Part shown: positions 17,701 through 24,907 of the stretch, piece after piece
Layout of the letters: each line of letters opens with the position of its first letter
Numbering within the stretch: the first letter of the stretch is position 1
Source: JBFWVD01 sp050246915
GTDB lineage: Bacteria; Actinomycetota; Acidimicrobiia; Acidimicrobiales; Ilumatobacteraceae
Direction of reading: 5' to 3'
DNA: 46,503 bases
Assembly (NCBI GenBank): GCA_050246915.1
Contig: JBFWVD010000041.1
Location: 1 to 46,503, forward strand
Position numbers and translations under genes: made by a program
The notes under the pieces: generated by a model
What the model was told of the DNA's origin: nothing
Seen by the model: the letters and a program-made list of their open reading frames with translations, nothing else
The model's database searches: none

Positions 17701-18199
17701 CGCGCACCTCGAGGCGATCGATGGCCCCGAGCGTCACCTGTACAGCGAGCATCGCCGCGAGATGGCCGCGGTTGGCGTCGGGCCCGGCCAACGCGGCTGT
17801 CTCGCGAACGACACGGATCCGATCGCGTTCGATCGCCCACGCCAGATCCTTGACCGCGACGAGGGCCTGGTTGGCCTGCTCCAGATCGCGACCGGTGAGC
17901 GGCTGCGATGCCGAATCGAGCGCGGCTTCGGTGTCGCTGATGACCTGCCCGAGCCGCGCCGTGGCCGCCGTGATGGCATCGGCGAGGGTCGGGTCTGAAC
18001 GGAACGTGAGCACGCCGGGCAGACCGCGCATGGCGTCGTCTGCGGCACGTAGGTGCTCTGCTGAACGATGCAGCCGGTCGGTCAGCGCGCCATCACCGCC
18101 GATGCACGCGAGGGAGGCATCGAGCGCTTCGATGACCAGAGAAGGGTCGACCGGATCGCGTCCGTCGTCGACCGCCACTACTGCGACGATTCCACACAT
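14795..18199 (-). CDS. glmS: Giant glutamine--fructose-6-phosphate aminotransferase-like protein (GlmS)
   Basis: At 1,134 residues this is almost twice the usual GlmS of about 610. The N-terminal nucleophile C2 (CGIVAVV) is kept. A helical insertion of about 150 residues separates it from RGRDSAG (166-172), HTRWA (259-263) and LNGD (294-297). The isomerase half has SIS1 with SQSGTTTDT (579-587) and SVASTKAF (631-638), and SIS2 with GNGSNVVAAEE (707-716), a Glu at 723 and a His at 739 matching the E. coli E488/H504 pair. Residues from about 830 to 1134 form an extra C-terminal region of unknown role. It lies 11 bp after glmM, so it should make GlcN-6-P for UDP-GlcNAc. No glmS ribozyme precedes it. 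Confidence 0.88.
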   Translation of the reverse strand: MCGIVAVVAVDDGRDPVDPSLVIEALDASLACIGGDGALTDRLHRSAEHLRAADDAMRGLPGVLTFRSDPTLADAITAATARLGQVISDTEAALDSASQPLTGRDLEQANQALVAVKDLAWAIERDRIRVVRETAALAGPDANRGHLAAMLAVQVTLGAIDRLEVRGRDSAGIQLLVHGAGLDLDDPAVVAAVAARDQRLFTSGSVRIAGNALAFVYKAAAEIGELGDNTAALRRAIAGDALLRRVLSIPGVRCTVLAHTRWASVGIISEPNAHPVNSDELDGEGGAVYVAAALNGDVDNHADLKAGVGLRLAPEITTDAKVIPALVSRAAVTSPSIAEAFRRTVVGFEGSVAIAAVHSDDPDQILLALRGSGQALYVGLADGVFIVASEPYGLVEETCRFVRMDGETPARPDQPSTSRGQVLVLDGRRAGTLEGISRLSYDGGELPLTERDVATAEITTRDIDRGSSPHFLLKEIGEAPGSLRKTLRGRLVERDGLLRSNFGVETIPNALREQLRSGAIRRVVVLGQGTAAVAGQAMVRLLRELTMGSALVVEATTATEFSGFGLSSDLSDTLVVAVSQSGTTTDTNRTVDLARGRGATVLAIVNRRNSDLTDKADGVAYTSDGRDVEMSVASTKAFYAQVAAGALLACAIAEEIGAGDARQRHELLSGLRALPESMAKVLERREEIGRAAHQLATSRRYWAVVGNGSNVVAAEEVRIKLSELCYKSIACDVTEDKKHIDLSSEPLILVCAAGLVGSNADDVAKEVAIYRAHKAAPIVIATEGEERFNAALAVISVPEAHPSLGFVLSAMAGHLFGYEVALAIDAQARTLREARAIIEEASGTSLTGDELFASVRPGLEAAAQRFFDMLRTGTFDGHLEASTAVRLASVFRYAVGLAPLDGFQLEHGKVGTPEVVLDELTAALTGAIEELTRPIDAIKHQAKTVTVGISRSDEGLINNPLVQELLATGTPRDRLSYRIMKTVADLQPAVADVLGFTRYRIDGDTIAIADRGGLSLGLRSRVETSGELRGTKRRVAIERDVQVAKGAADGRTVILVPELKGNETTGITLMHVQLVDHVSAAVARGVLAYRGRYEALRDYVSETEPTFRDDLLASIPVSDLLTSPILDLASRWRA

Positions 18200-18210
18200 G
18201 TCTGTGCAAG

Positions 18211-19554
18211 CTACAGAGCCAGGGCGGCCTTGTCTCGTGCAGTATTGGCAAGCTCTGCGGCCATTTCGTCAGCAGTGGCCTGGCTCTCCGCCTCGATCAT
18301 GACGCGAACCAATGGCTCGGTCCCGCTCGGGCGGACCAGAACACGGCCGGCGTCGCCGAGCCTGTCGCGAACCTGACCGATCTCCGGCTCCATCGCGGCC
18401 ACGATCGCCGCTGCCGAACCAGTGACCCGAACGTTCACGAGGCACTGAGGCAGTCGCTTCATCACCGATTCGGTCACCTCGGTGAAGCTCCGGCCGTCTC
18501 GCCGCACCGCATCGAGGGTCTGGAGGGCCGTCAAAAGCCCGTCACCAGTGGTCGCCAGGTCGCGGAAGATCACGTGACCAGACTGCTCGCCGCCGAGGAC
18601 GAAGGCACCGGCATCGAGCGCCTCGAGCACATAGCGGTCCCCGACCGCTGTCTCGGCGATGGCGATGCCCTCAGCCGCCATGGCGTGGCGGAACCCCAGG
18701 TTGGCCATGACGGTCGCCACGACAGTGTCCCCGCTGAGGACCTGTCGTCGGTGACGGTCCACTGCACAAATGGCGATGATGCGGTCGCCGTCGACCACCC
18801 GGCCGAGCGCGTCAACCGCCACGCATCGATCGGCGTCACCGTCGAGGGCGATGCCCAGATCTGCGCCGGCGGCAACGACTGCTCGGGCCAAGGCATCGGT
18901 GTGGGTCGCGCCGCACTGCTCGTTGATGTTCACGCCATCGGGGCGGTCGCAGATGACCTGGACATCGGCTCCCAGGCGGGACAACACCGGTCCAGCGAGC
19001 GCGCTGGCCGCTCCATTGGCGGCGTCGACCACGATGCGCAGTCCGGTCAGGCTGTCGGCCGGGACCGTCGACACCAGCCAATCCACGTAGGTGTGCACCG
19101 CAGACGGATCGCTGGCGATGGTGCCCACCTCGGCGCCGTCAGGCCCGGGAGCATCGGGCGCAGCGAGGATCTCCGAGACCAACGCTTCGACCGCACGCTC
19201 CTGGGCATCAGAGAGCTTGCGGCCACCTGGGGCGAACAGCTTGATGCCGTTGTCCCCGAAAGGGTTGTGCGACGCGGAGATGACCGCACCGGCCACCGAT
19301 GCTCGAGCGCAGGTGAACGCCACCCCTGGCGTCGGCAGGACGCCCAGGTCGATGACGCGCGCACCTTGGGCAGCCAATCCTGCGGCGAACGCCGCCTGCA
19401 GCATCGATCCGGACCGACGGGTGTCGCGCCCCAGCGCGAATGTCGTGGCCCCCAAGCTCCGCATCGCGGCACGCCCCAACGCGAATGCGTACAGGGGCGT
19501 GAGCTCGGTGTTCGCCACTCCGCGAACACCGTCGGTGCCGAACGACAGCGCCAA
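18211..19554 (-). CDS. glmM: Phosphoglucosamine mutase
   Basis: A 447-residue alpha-D-phosphohexomutase converting GlcN-6-P to GlcN-1-P. The start FGTDGVRGVAN, the phosphoserine loop ISASHNPFGDNGIK, the metal loop LDGDADRC and the sugar-binding GEQSGHVI are all present, and the C-terminal RPSGTEPLVRVM binds phosphate. It starts 2 bp after the rpsI stop, so it is read from the rplM-rpsI promoter, and is followed by the long glmS. This order (rplM-rpsI-glmM-glmS) links ribosome output with amino-sugar supply. Confidence 0.97.
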   Translation of the reverse strand: MALSFGTDGVRGVANTELTPLYAFALGRAAMRSLGATTFALGRDTRRSGSMLQAAFAAGLAAQGARVIDLGVLPTPGVAFTCARASVAGAVISASHNPFGDNGIKLFAPGGRKLSDAQERAVEALVSEILAAPDAPGPDGAEVGTIASDPSAVHTYVDWLVSTVPADSLTGLRIVVDAANGAASALAGPVLSRLGADVQVICDRPDGVNINEQCGATHTDALARAVVAAGADLGIALDGDADRCVAVDALGRVVDGDRIIAICAVDRHRRQVLSGDTVVATVMANLGFRHAMAAEGIAIAETAVGDRYVLEALDAGAFVLGGEQSGHVIFRDLATTGDGLLTALQTLDAVRRDGRSFTEVTESVMKRLPQCLVNVRVTGSAAAIVAAMEPEIGQVRDRLGDAGRVLVRPSGTEPLVRVMIEAESQATADEMAAELANTARDKAALAL

Positions 19555-19556
19555 TG

Positions 19557-19949
19557 TCAGCGCTTCGAGTACTGCGGTGCCTTGCGGGCCTTCTTGAGGC
19601 CGTACTTCTTCGATTCCTTGGCCCGGGAGTCACGGGTGAGGAGACCGGCCTTCTTCAGCGCCGGACGGAGCTCGGGGTCGAGCTCGATGAGCGCTCGGGC
19701 AACGCCCATGCGCATCGCTCCGGCTTGGCCACTCACGCCACCGCCGTCGATGGTGACATCCACGTCGTAGGCCTCCTCGAGGCTGCTGACACGCAGCGCC
19801 TCGGTGGCGACCATGCGCTGCACGGCAGTGGGGAAGTAATCGGCGATGGGCCGACGGTTGACGACGACGGTTCCTGTACCAGGACGGAGTCGGACGCGTG
19901 CAACGGCCTCTTTGCGGCGACCGGTGGACTGGACGAGCGGTGCGGACAC
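19557..19949 (-). CDS. rpsI: 30S ribosomal protein S9 (uS9)
   Basis: A 130-residue S9 with the typical TGRRKEAVARVRL start, GGGVSGQAGAMRMGVARAL core and the basic C-terminal tail ending KAPQYSKR, which reaches the P-site tRNA. The start is GTG 19949, because AGGAG lies upstream with a proper spacer; longer in-frame extensions run into rplM. Directly downstream of rplM and upstream of glmM. Confidence 0.97.
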   Translation of the reverse strand: MSAPLVQSTGRRKEAVARVRLRPGTGTVVVNRRPIADYFPTAVQRMVATEALRVSSLEEAYDVDVTIDGGGVSGQAGAMRMGVARALIELDPELRPALKKAGLLTRDSRAKESKKYGLKKARKAPQYSKR

Positions 19950-19963
19950 GAGAGCTCCTGGTA

Positions 19964-20413
19964 TCAGCCGCGCGCGCGGGCGCCGGCAATGTCGAGCGGA
20001 ACGGGATTCTGGGCGGCGTGCGGATGCTCCGGGCCGGCGTAGACCTTGAGCTTCTTGAGCATCTGGCTTCCCAGCGGACCGTGCGGGAGCATGCCCTTCA
20101 CCGAGAGGCGGACGGCGTCGGCGGGCTTGCGAGCCAGCTTCTGCGCGTAGGTCTCGGTCTTGAGACCACCGGGGTAACCGGTGTGGCGATACACGTTCTT
20201 CTTGTCTGCCTTGCCCGAGGTGAGCACGATCTTGGATGCGTTCACGATGATGACGTGATCGCCGGTATCCATGTGGGGGGCGAAGATCGGCTTGTGCTTG
20301 CCGCGCAGGATGCGGGCGGCTTCCGTGCAGACACGGCCGAGGACGAGGTCTTCGGCGTCGATCACGTGCCATACGCGCGTGATCTCTGAAGCTTTCGGAC
20401 TGTAGGTGCGCAT
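19964..20413 (-). CDS. rplM: 50S ribosomal protein L13 (uL13)
   Basis: A 149-residue L13, an early 50S assembly protein. Residues RTYSPKASEI, then VWHVIDAEDLVLGR, LRGKHKPIFAPHMDTGD and VYRHTGYPGGLK are clear family signatures. First gene of the rplM-rpsI-glmM-glmS run; a plausible promoter lies 55-84 bp upstream. The C-terminus ends RARG. Confidence 0.97.
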   Translation of the reverse strand: MRTYSPKASEITRVWHVIDAEDLVLGRVCTEAARILRGKHKPIFAPHMDTGDHVIIVNASKIVLTSGKADKKNVYRHTGYPGGLKTETYAQKLARKPADAVRLSVKGMLPHGPLGSQMLKKLKVYAGPEHPHAAQNPVPLDIAGARARG

Positions 20414-20467
20414 CGAATCTTGCTTTCTTCGGCCGGGCAGCGCAGGCGGCGCCCGTAGGACCCGGCA

Positions 20468-20497
20468 AGGATAGGAGGGTTACGCCCCGAGCGGCAA
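20468..20497 (-). promoter_or_regulatory. Candidate rplM promoter (TTGCCG, 18 bp, TATCCT)
   Basis: On the minus strand TTGCCG (20492-20497) and TATCCT (20468-20473) are separated by 18 bp, placing a start site near 20461 and a leader of about 48 nt before rplM. The 114-bp gap also has to hold the promoter of the divergent MOSC gene, which I could not assign. Confidence 0.4.
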
Positions 20498-20527
20498 ACG
20501 GTGGGGGCTGTGGAGGAAGATCTGTTG

Positions 20528-21352
20528 ATGAGCGTTCACTACGACGATCGCGACGCAATCAACACGATCCGCAACCTACCGCAATGGTGGTTGCAGATCG
20601 TCACCGCCGGAGCGCCCTCGCTCGATGCAGCCACCGACGAGCGCGGCGTGCAAGCGCTGACGGCGGCAGCGTCGCGTGCTTCGGTTGCGCTGGGAGTGCC
20701 GAAAGCCGCGCCTGTCCATGACCCGATGTCTCCCTTTGGGTTGCTGGCGCAGGCGTTCGGTCCCATCCATGCCGACCTCCTCGATCGCTCGATCGATGCC
20801 GAACGACGGGCCGCGGTCGATGAGTTGCTGGCGTCGTGCCTGTCCACGATCAGCCACGTGGGGCGGAGCGTCCACGCAACCACGAGATCACAGACGGGGA
20901 CGGTGGCGTCCATCAACCGCTCGCCCGGTGGGGCTCCCAAGGTCGCTGGCGACCAGGCCGAGATCAGCACGCGAGGCCTCGACGGCGATCGGCAACGATC
21001 TCGACAGCATCATGGTCGGCCCTGGCAGGCGGTGAGCATGTGGTCGGCCGAGGTCATCGATTCGTTGCGTACCGAAGGTCATCCGGTGCAAGCCGGAAGC
21101 GCTGGGGAGAACCTCACGCTCGCCGGACTCGACTGGTCCCGAGTGGGGCCTGGCATGGTCATCTCGATCGGGGACGTGTTGCTCGAGTGCTCGATGTGGG
21201 CCGAGCCCTGTCGTCACATCAGCCATTGCTTCAGCGACGGCAGGTGGGGTCGGATACACCACGATCAGGGCCCGGTGTCGCGGCTGTACGCGTCGGTGCT
21301 CCGCGGCGGAAATGTGCACATCGGTGATCGGGTCGTGGTCGAGCCACGTTGA
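20528..21352 (+). CDS. MOSC-domain protein with uncharacterised N-terminal region
   Basis: A 274-residue protein. From about residue 125 it matches the MOSC fold (GTVASINRSPGG, STRGLDGDRQ, GSAGENLTLAGLDW, VISIGDVLLECS). The sulfur-carrying Cys is in AEPCRHIS. MOSC proteins carry or transfer sulfur for molybdenum-cofactor enzymes or detoxification such as mARC/YiiM-type reduction. The first 120 residues contain NLPQWWLQIV and a helical DinB-like pattern but are not a domain I can name. GGAGGA at 20512-20517 supports ATG 20528 (or TTG 20525). It points toward the SdrD-B gene, ending 42 bp from it. Confidence 0.8.
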   Translation: MSVHYDDRDAINTIRNLPQWWLQIVTAGAPSLDAATDERGVQALTAAASRASVALGVPKAAPVHDPMSPFGLLAQAFGPIHADLLDRSIDAERRAAVDELLASCLSTISHVGRSVHATTRSQTGTVASINRSPGGAPKVAGDQAEISTRGLDGDRQRSRQHHGRPWQAVSMWSAEVIDSLRTEGHPVQAGSAGENLTLAGLDWSRVGPGMVISIGDVLLECSMWAEPCRHISHCFSDGRWGRIHHDQGPVSRLYASVLRGGNVHIGDRVVVEPR

Positions 21353-21394
21353 TCAGCACCAGGCAGAGCCCTAGCCGGCGGACCCGGCCGTCGA

Positions 21395-22435
21395 TCAGCC
21401 GCAGGTACCGCGACGCGCGTAGCCGAAGCTCAACCGGAAGTCGCTCTGACCGAGCTCGGCCAGCGAAGCAGTCGCCTTCGGGGTCCCGCTGTCGGCCTCC
21501 AGCTCGAGCGTTCCACGGCCGAGGCTCTTGTCGGTGATCTTGCCGGGCAGGACCGTCGGATGGAGATCGGAGAGATCGGTGGAGTCGACGAGGCGCACCG
21601 GGACCACCGAGTAGACGGCGTTCTGGGCAATGCCACCGAACACATAGCGCCCGGTCTCGTCGGTCAATGCTGTGGCCAACACGGTTCCCGACGCGTCATT
21701 CAGCTCGAGCGCCACTCGACGCAGGCCACCTTCGTCGGGTCCTTGCCGACCGTCGCAATTCGAGTCGAGCCACAGGCGGCCGCCGAGTTGCATCATCGCC
21801 ACGGTCCCATCGGGGAACACCCCTCGGCCGTTCACACCCACTGACATCTCGCAGTTGGGCTGTTGGGGGAAAGCGATCCCGCCGACCGAGTCGAGCCCAG
21901 CGGGGCCGAACATGAGGCTCTCCCCGGGCAACGTGAACTCGAGCCGGACCTGCAAGGCCGAGGAGAACGCCAACGAGTAGGAACCGTCGGCTCCGGTGAC
22001 AGCGCTGGCGACACGTTGGTTGTCCGTGTCGAAGGCCGCGACGGCAACGTCGGGCACACCGGTCTCCTCGGGAGTACGTGCTCCGTTGAGATCTCGATCG
22101 ATGAAGGCAGCGCCGTTGACCCCTTCGCAGTAGGTGCCGAACGGGGCCGGTTCCGACGACGGGGGATTGACGACGGCGGCCGGGGAGGCTGGTGGGTTCG
22201 CCACCAACTTGGCGCTCGACGCGGTGGTCACCTTCCTGCTCGGCTGGACGACGGCGATCGCGATCAACACGAACAGAGCGGTCAGCGATGCCATCACGAT
22301 GATGAACAGCCCGCTCCACCAGCGGATCCGGCGACCCGAGTCGTCGACGAACACCAACGGATCGGCCGGCGACGGCAGGATCTCGAGGTCGGTGTCCTCC
22401 TCGGGCACGCTCACCACGTCAAGCGGCGGGTTCAC
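21395..22435 (-). CDS. Membrane-anchored protein with two SdrD-B-like domains
   Basis: A 346-residue protein. A short cytoplasmic tail (1-38) precedes one TM segment at about 41-64 (SGLFIIVMASLTALFVLIAI), then a Pro/Ala/Ser linker and two SdrD-B/Cna-B-like beta domains. Each opens with a Ca-binding-like acidic motif: FIDRDLNGARTPEETGVPDV and WLDSNCDGRQGPDEGGLRRV. Such domains form rigid extracellular stalks. Only six Cys or fewer are seen and no sortase motif. Its start overlaps the end of the deacetylase/glycosyltransferase gene by 17 bp, suggesting one operon and a role near the polymer synthase, perhaps as a scaffold. Function is otherwise unknown. Confidence 0.8.
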   Translation of the reverse strand: MNPPLDVVSVPEEDTDLEILPSPADPLVFVDDSGRRIRWWSGLFIIVMASLTALFVLIAIAVVQPSRKVTTASSAKLVANPPASPAAVVNPPSSEPAPFGTYCEGVNGAAFIDRDLNGARTPEETGVPDVAVAAFDTDNQRVASAVTGADGSYSLAFSSALQVRLEFTLPGESLMFGPAGLDSVGGIAFPQQPNCEMSVGVNGRGVFPDGTVAMMQLGGRLWLDSNCDGRQGPDEGGLRRVALELNDASGTVLATALTDETGRYVFGGIAQNAVYSVVPVRLVDSTDLSDLHPTVLPGKITDKSLGRGTLELEADSGTPKATASLAELGQSDFRLSFGYARRGTCG

Positions 22436-24647
22436 TCGTCGCCCCTACCAACTGGTCATCTGAGCGTTCGACCGCGACCGGTACCCGGACGTCGATCGAC
22501 TCCCGCTCGTAGCCGGAGGTGTCGAGCGCAGCCATGCCCTCACGCTCGAGCTTCTGCCAGCGGAGCCGGAAGCCGAGCAACGCCGCCCAGATACCGCGGA
22601 TGACGGCGACGTACAGCAGCTGTCGGTAGATCACTTGTTGGAACGGCACCGCCCACACCGGCGTGATGCGCTCACCGTCGATGGCCAGCGAGTACGCGGC
22701 AGCGAGGCCGGTGAGGAGGTTGAGGATCATCCACACGCCGATGGACGCCGCGCGGGCATCGCCGTCGAACACGAGCTGGTACACGACGAGGACGTCCACC
22801 GCAGGAGCGAGCAACGGGATGAGGTAACCCATGACGAACTGATACGGGATGGCACGGCGACCGAGTCGACCGGCATTGCCCCGCTCGACGACGGCGTGAC
22901 GATGCTTCCAAATGGCTTGCAGTGTGCCGTACGACCAACGCAGACGCTGGCGGTAGAAACCCATCAACGTGGTGGGCGCCTCGGTCCACGCCCGCGCCCG
23001 AGGCGCGTACGCGACCTTCCACCCGGCTCGAGCGATGGCCATCGTGAGATCGGCGTCCTCGGCGAGCGTCGCATTGCTCACGCCACCGACGGAACGCAGC
23101 ACGTGCCGACGGAAGGCTCCGATGGCTCCAGGGATGCAGCCAGTGGTTCCCAGCAGCGAGAGCATCCGTCGATCGAGCGACGAGGCGATCGAGTACTCGA
23201 TGTGCTGGATCCGACCCATCAGACCTGCGCGGTTGCCGACCTTGGCGTTGCCAGAGACGGCACCCACGTCCGGTTCGGAGAACGGTTGGGCGAGCTCGTA
23301 CAAGGTGGAGCGCTCGAAGATCGTGTCCCCGTCGACCATCACGACGATTGGGTACTTGGCCTGCGCCACGCCGGCGTTGAGGGCCGACGGCTTGCCTTGG
23401 TTGCGCTGACGGATGAGCCGAACCAGCGGATGGTTCATCGCCTCGACGATGTCCGCGGTGTCATCGGAGGACCCGTCGTCGACCACGATGACCTCGAACG
23501 TCGGATAGTCGCTCTCCACGATCGATCGAACCGCAGCCGCGATACCGACGGCCTCGTTGTAGGCGGGGATCACCACGCTCACTGCGGGCAGCACGTTGCG
23601 AGCGGCAGGAGCCGGATTGCGGGCCTCTCGACGACGCACGATCGTGGATGCGGCAACCATCATGGCGATTCGGATGATCGCCAGCGGCACCAAGGCGAGG
23701 GCCATCCACCACAACGCCTTCGAGCCGAGGGCAACCAGTGCAGCGCCCTCGACGAGTGCCCACGCCAGCAGCCGATCCGAGGACGGAGCGGCCGGTGGTG
23801 CCCCGAGGTCGGAGAGCTGCGAGACGGTGACGAACTGATAACCGTTGGCCTGCAAGGTGGTGATCGTGATCTCGAGGGTCTCGAGTGTCTTGGCCCGATT
23901 GCCGCCACCGTCATGGAACGTGACGACGGCACCTTGACCGATCGGGGGCAGGGTCTGGGCTACCAACGTCTTGACATCGACATCGCGGTCGAAGTCGGCC
24001 GGGGCGCGATCGGACATGACCGTCAACAACCCGCTCGATCGAGCGACCTCTCGCGCCGCGGCGAGCTCGCGCGCCGGCAGATAGGTCGGCGTGCCTGAAT
24101 ACGGCGGACGGAACACGCGCGGCTCTTCGCCGGTGACGCCTTGGATCGCGCGTTGCGTCATCGAGATCTGAAGGCGAACCTGCCACGACGACAGTGTTCC
24201 CATCCGCGGATGGGTGTAGCTGTGGTTGCCGATCTCATGGCCAGCGTCGTTCACCTCACGGACCACATCGGGGTGCTGGGCGACCAGCTCGCCGATCATG
24301 AAGAAGGTCCCCGGCACGTTGTGTCGGGCCAGGATCTCGAGGACCTTGGGAGTCCACTCCGGGTCGGGGCCATCGTCGAAGGTCAGCGCCACGGTCTTGG
24401 GTGGCGGCGAGGAGGAACGGATGGTCGAACCGGTGAGATCGAGGAGCGACCCGTGATCGACGAGATCCTTGTTTCGATCAGGCTTCGCCGTGACTTCCTG
24501 TCCCAGGTCGGTACCGCCGACGACGATCCCCGGCCGCTGGATGAGCACGAGCGACCCGACGAACCCGATGGTCACAGCGACCAGGAGAACCCCGAGGATC
24601 GAGCGGCGTGCGGCGCGTAGCGCAGATCGCCTCGATAGCCGTGTCAC
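22419..24647 (-). CDS. Polysaccharide deacetylase / family 2 glycosyltransferase fusion
   Basis: A 742-residue membrane protein. TM1 at about 17-36 leads to an extracytoplasmic NodB deacetylase with TFDDGPD (89-95), metal His pair NHSYTH (H142, H146), RPPYSG (180-185) and the late TFHDGGG. TM segments near 296-335 then lead to a cytoplasmic processive GT2: VSVVIPAYNE, VVDDGSSDD, DGDT (439-442), EDADLT (530-535) and QRLRW (567-571), followed by several TM helices. This couples polymerisation (chitin- or PNAG-like beta-linked GlcNAc is the natural guess) to deacetylation outside the membrane. The start is GTG 24647. Divergent from the chitosanase gene, and overlapping the SdrD-B gene. Confidence 0.9.
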   Translation of the reverse strand: MTRLSRRSALRAARRSILGVLLVAVTIGFVGSLVLIQRPGIVVGGTDLGQEVTAKPDRNKDLVDHGSLLDLTGSTIRSSSPPPKTVALTFDDGPDPEWTPKVLEILARHNVPGTFFMIGELVAQHPDVVREVNDAGHEIGNHSYTHPRMGTLSSWQVRLQISMTQRAIQGVTGEEPRVFRPPYSGTPTYLPARELAAAREVARSSGLLTVMSDRAPADFDRDVDVKTLVAQTLPPIGQGAVVTFHDGGGNRAKTLETLEITITTLQANGYQFVTVSQLSDLGAPPAAPSSDRLLAWALVEGAALVALGSKALWWMALALVPLAIIRIAMMVAASTIVRRREARNPAPAARNVLPAVSVVIPAYNEAVGIAAAVRSIVESDYPTFEVIVVDDGSSDDTADIVEAMNHPLVRLIRQRNQGKPSALNAGVAQAKYPIVVMVDGDTIFERSTLYELAQPFSEPDVGAVSGNAKVGNRAGLMGRIQHIEYSIASSLDRRMLSLLGTTGCIPGAIGAFRRHVLRSVGGVSNATLAEDADLTMAIARAGWKVAYAPRARAWTEAPTTLMGFYRQRLRWSYGTLQAIWKHRHAVVERGNAGRLGRRAIPYQFVMGYLIPLLAPAVDVLVVYQLVFDGDARAASIGVWMILNLLTGLAAAYSLAIDGERITPVWAVPFQQVIYRQLLYVAVIRGIWAALLGFRLRWQKLEREGMAALDTSGYERESIDVRVPVAVERSDDQLVGATSEPAA

Positions 24648-24764
24648 CGCGCCCTCATCTCGTCCTTGTTGCGGACGGGAGCCATCCGGGCACGAAGCCG
24701 ATCGCGTGAAGCGTGATCCGCCCGGTGCCGCATGTCCTCTCCCCGTGCCGCAGTTGTTTGTGTC

Positions 24765-24782
24765 CGTCCATCAGCATGGACG
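24765..24782. promoter_or_regulatory. Inverted repeat CGTCCAT-CAGC-ATGGACG in divergent promoter region
   Basis: Two perfect 7-bp arms with a 4-bp spacer lie midway in the 260-bp gap between the deacetylase/glycosyltransferase start (24647) and the chitosanase start (24908). The position would let one regulator control both directions. No clear sigma-70 boxes could be assigned in the gap, and I see no gene in it. Confidence 0.35.
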
Positions 24783-24907
24783 AAGGTGTGTTCCGCCGCG
24801 TCTCCGAAAGCCGGGGACGACAACTTTGTACCAAGTCGGGCTGCGACAATCGTGGCATTCCGTGAGGCCTTAACCATAAACAGACGAAGCGCAGACTCAA
24901 GGTGGGC

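Noticed and set aside
18200..18210. glmS ribozyme or riboswitch upstream of glmS
   Set aside because: Only 11 bp separate glmM from glmS, far too short for the ribozyme.
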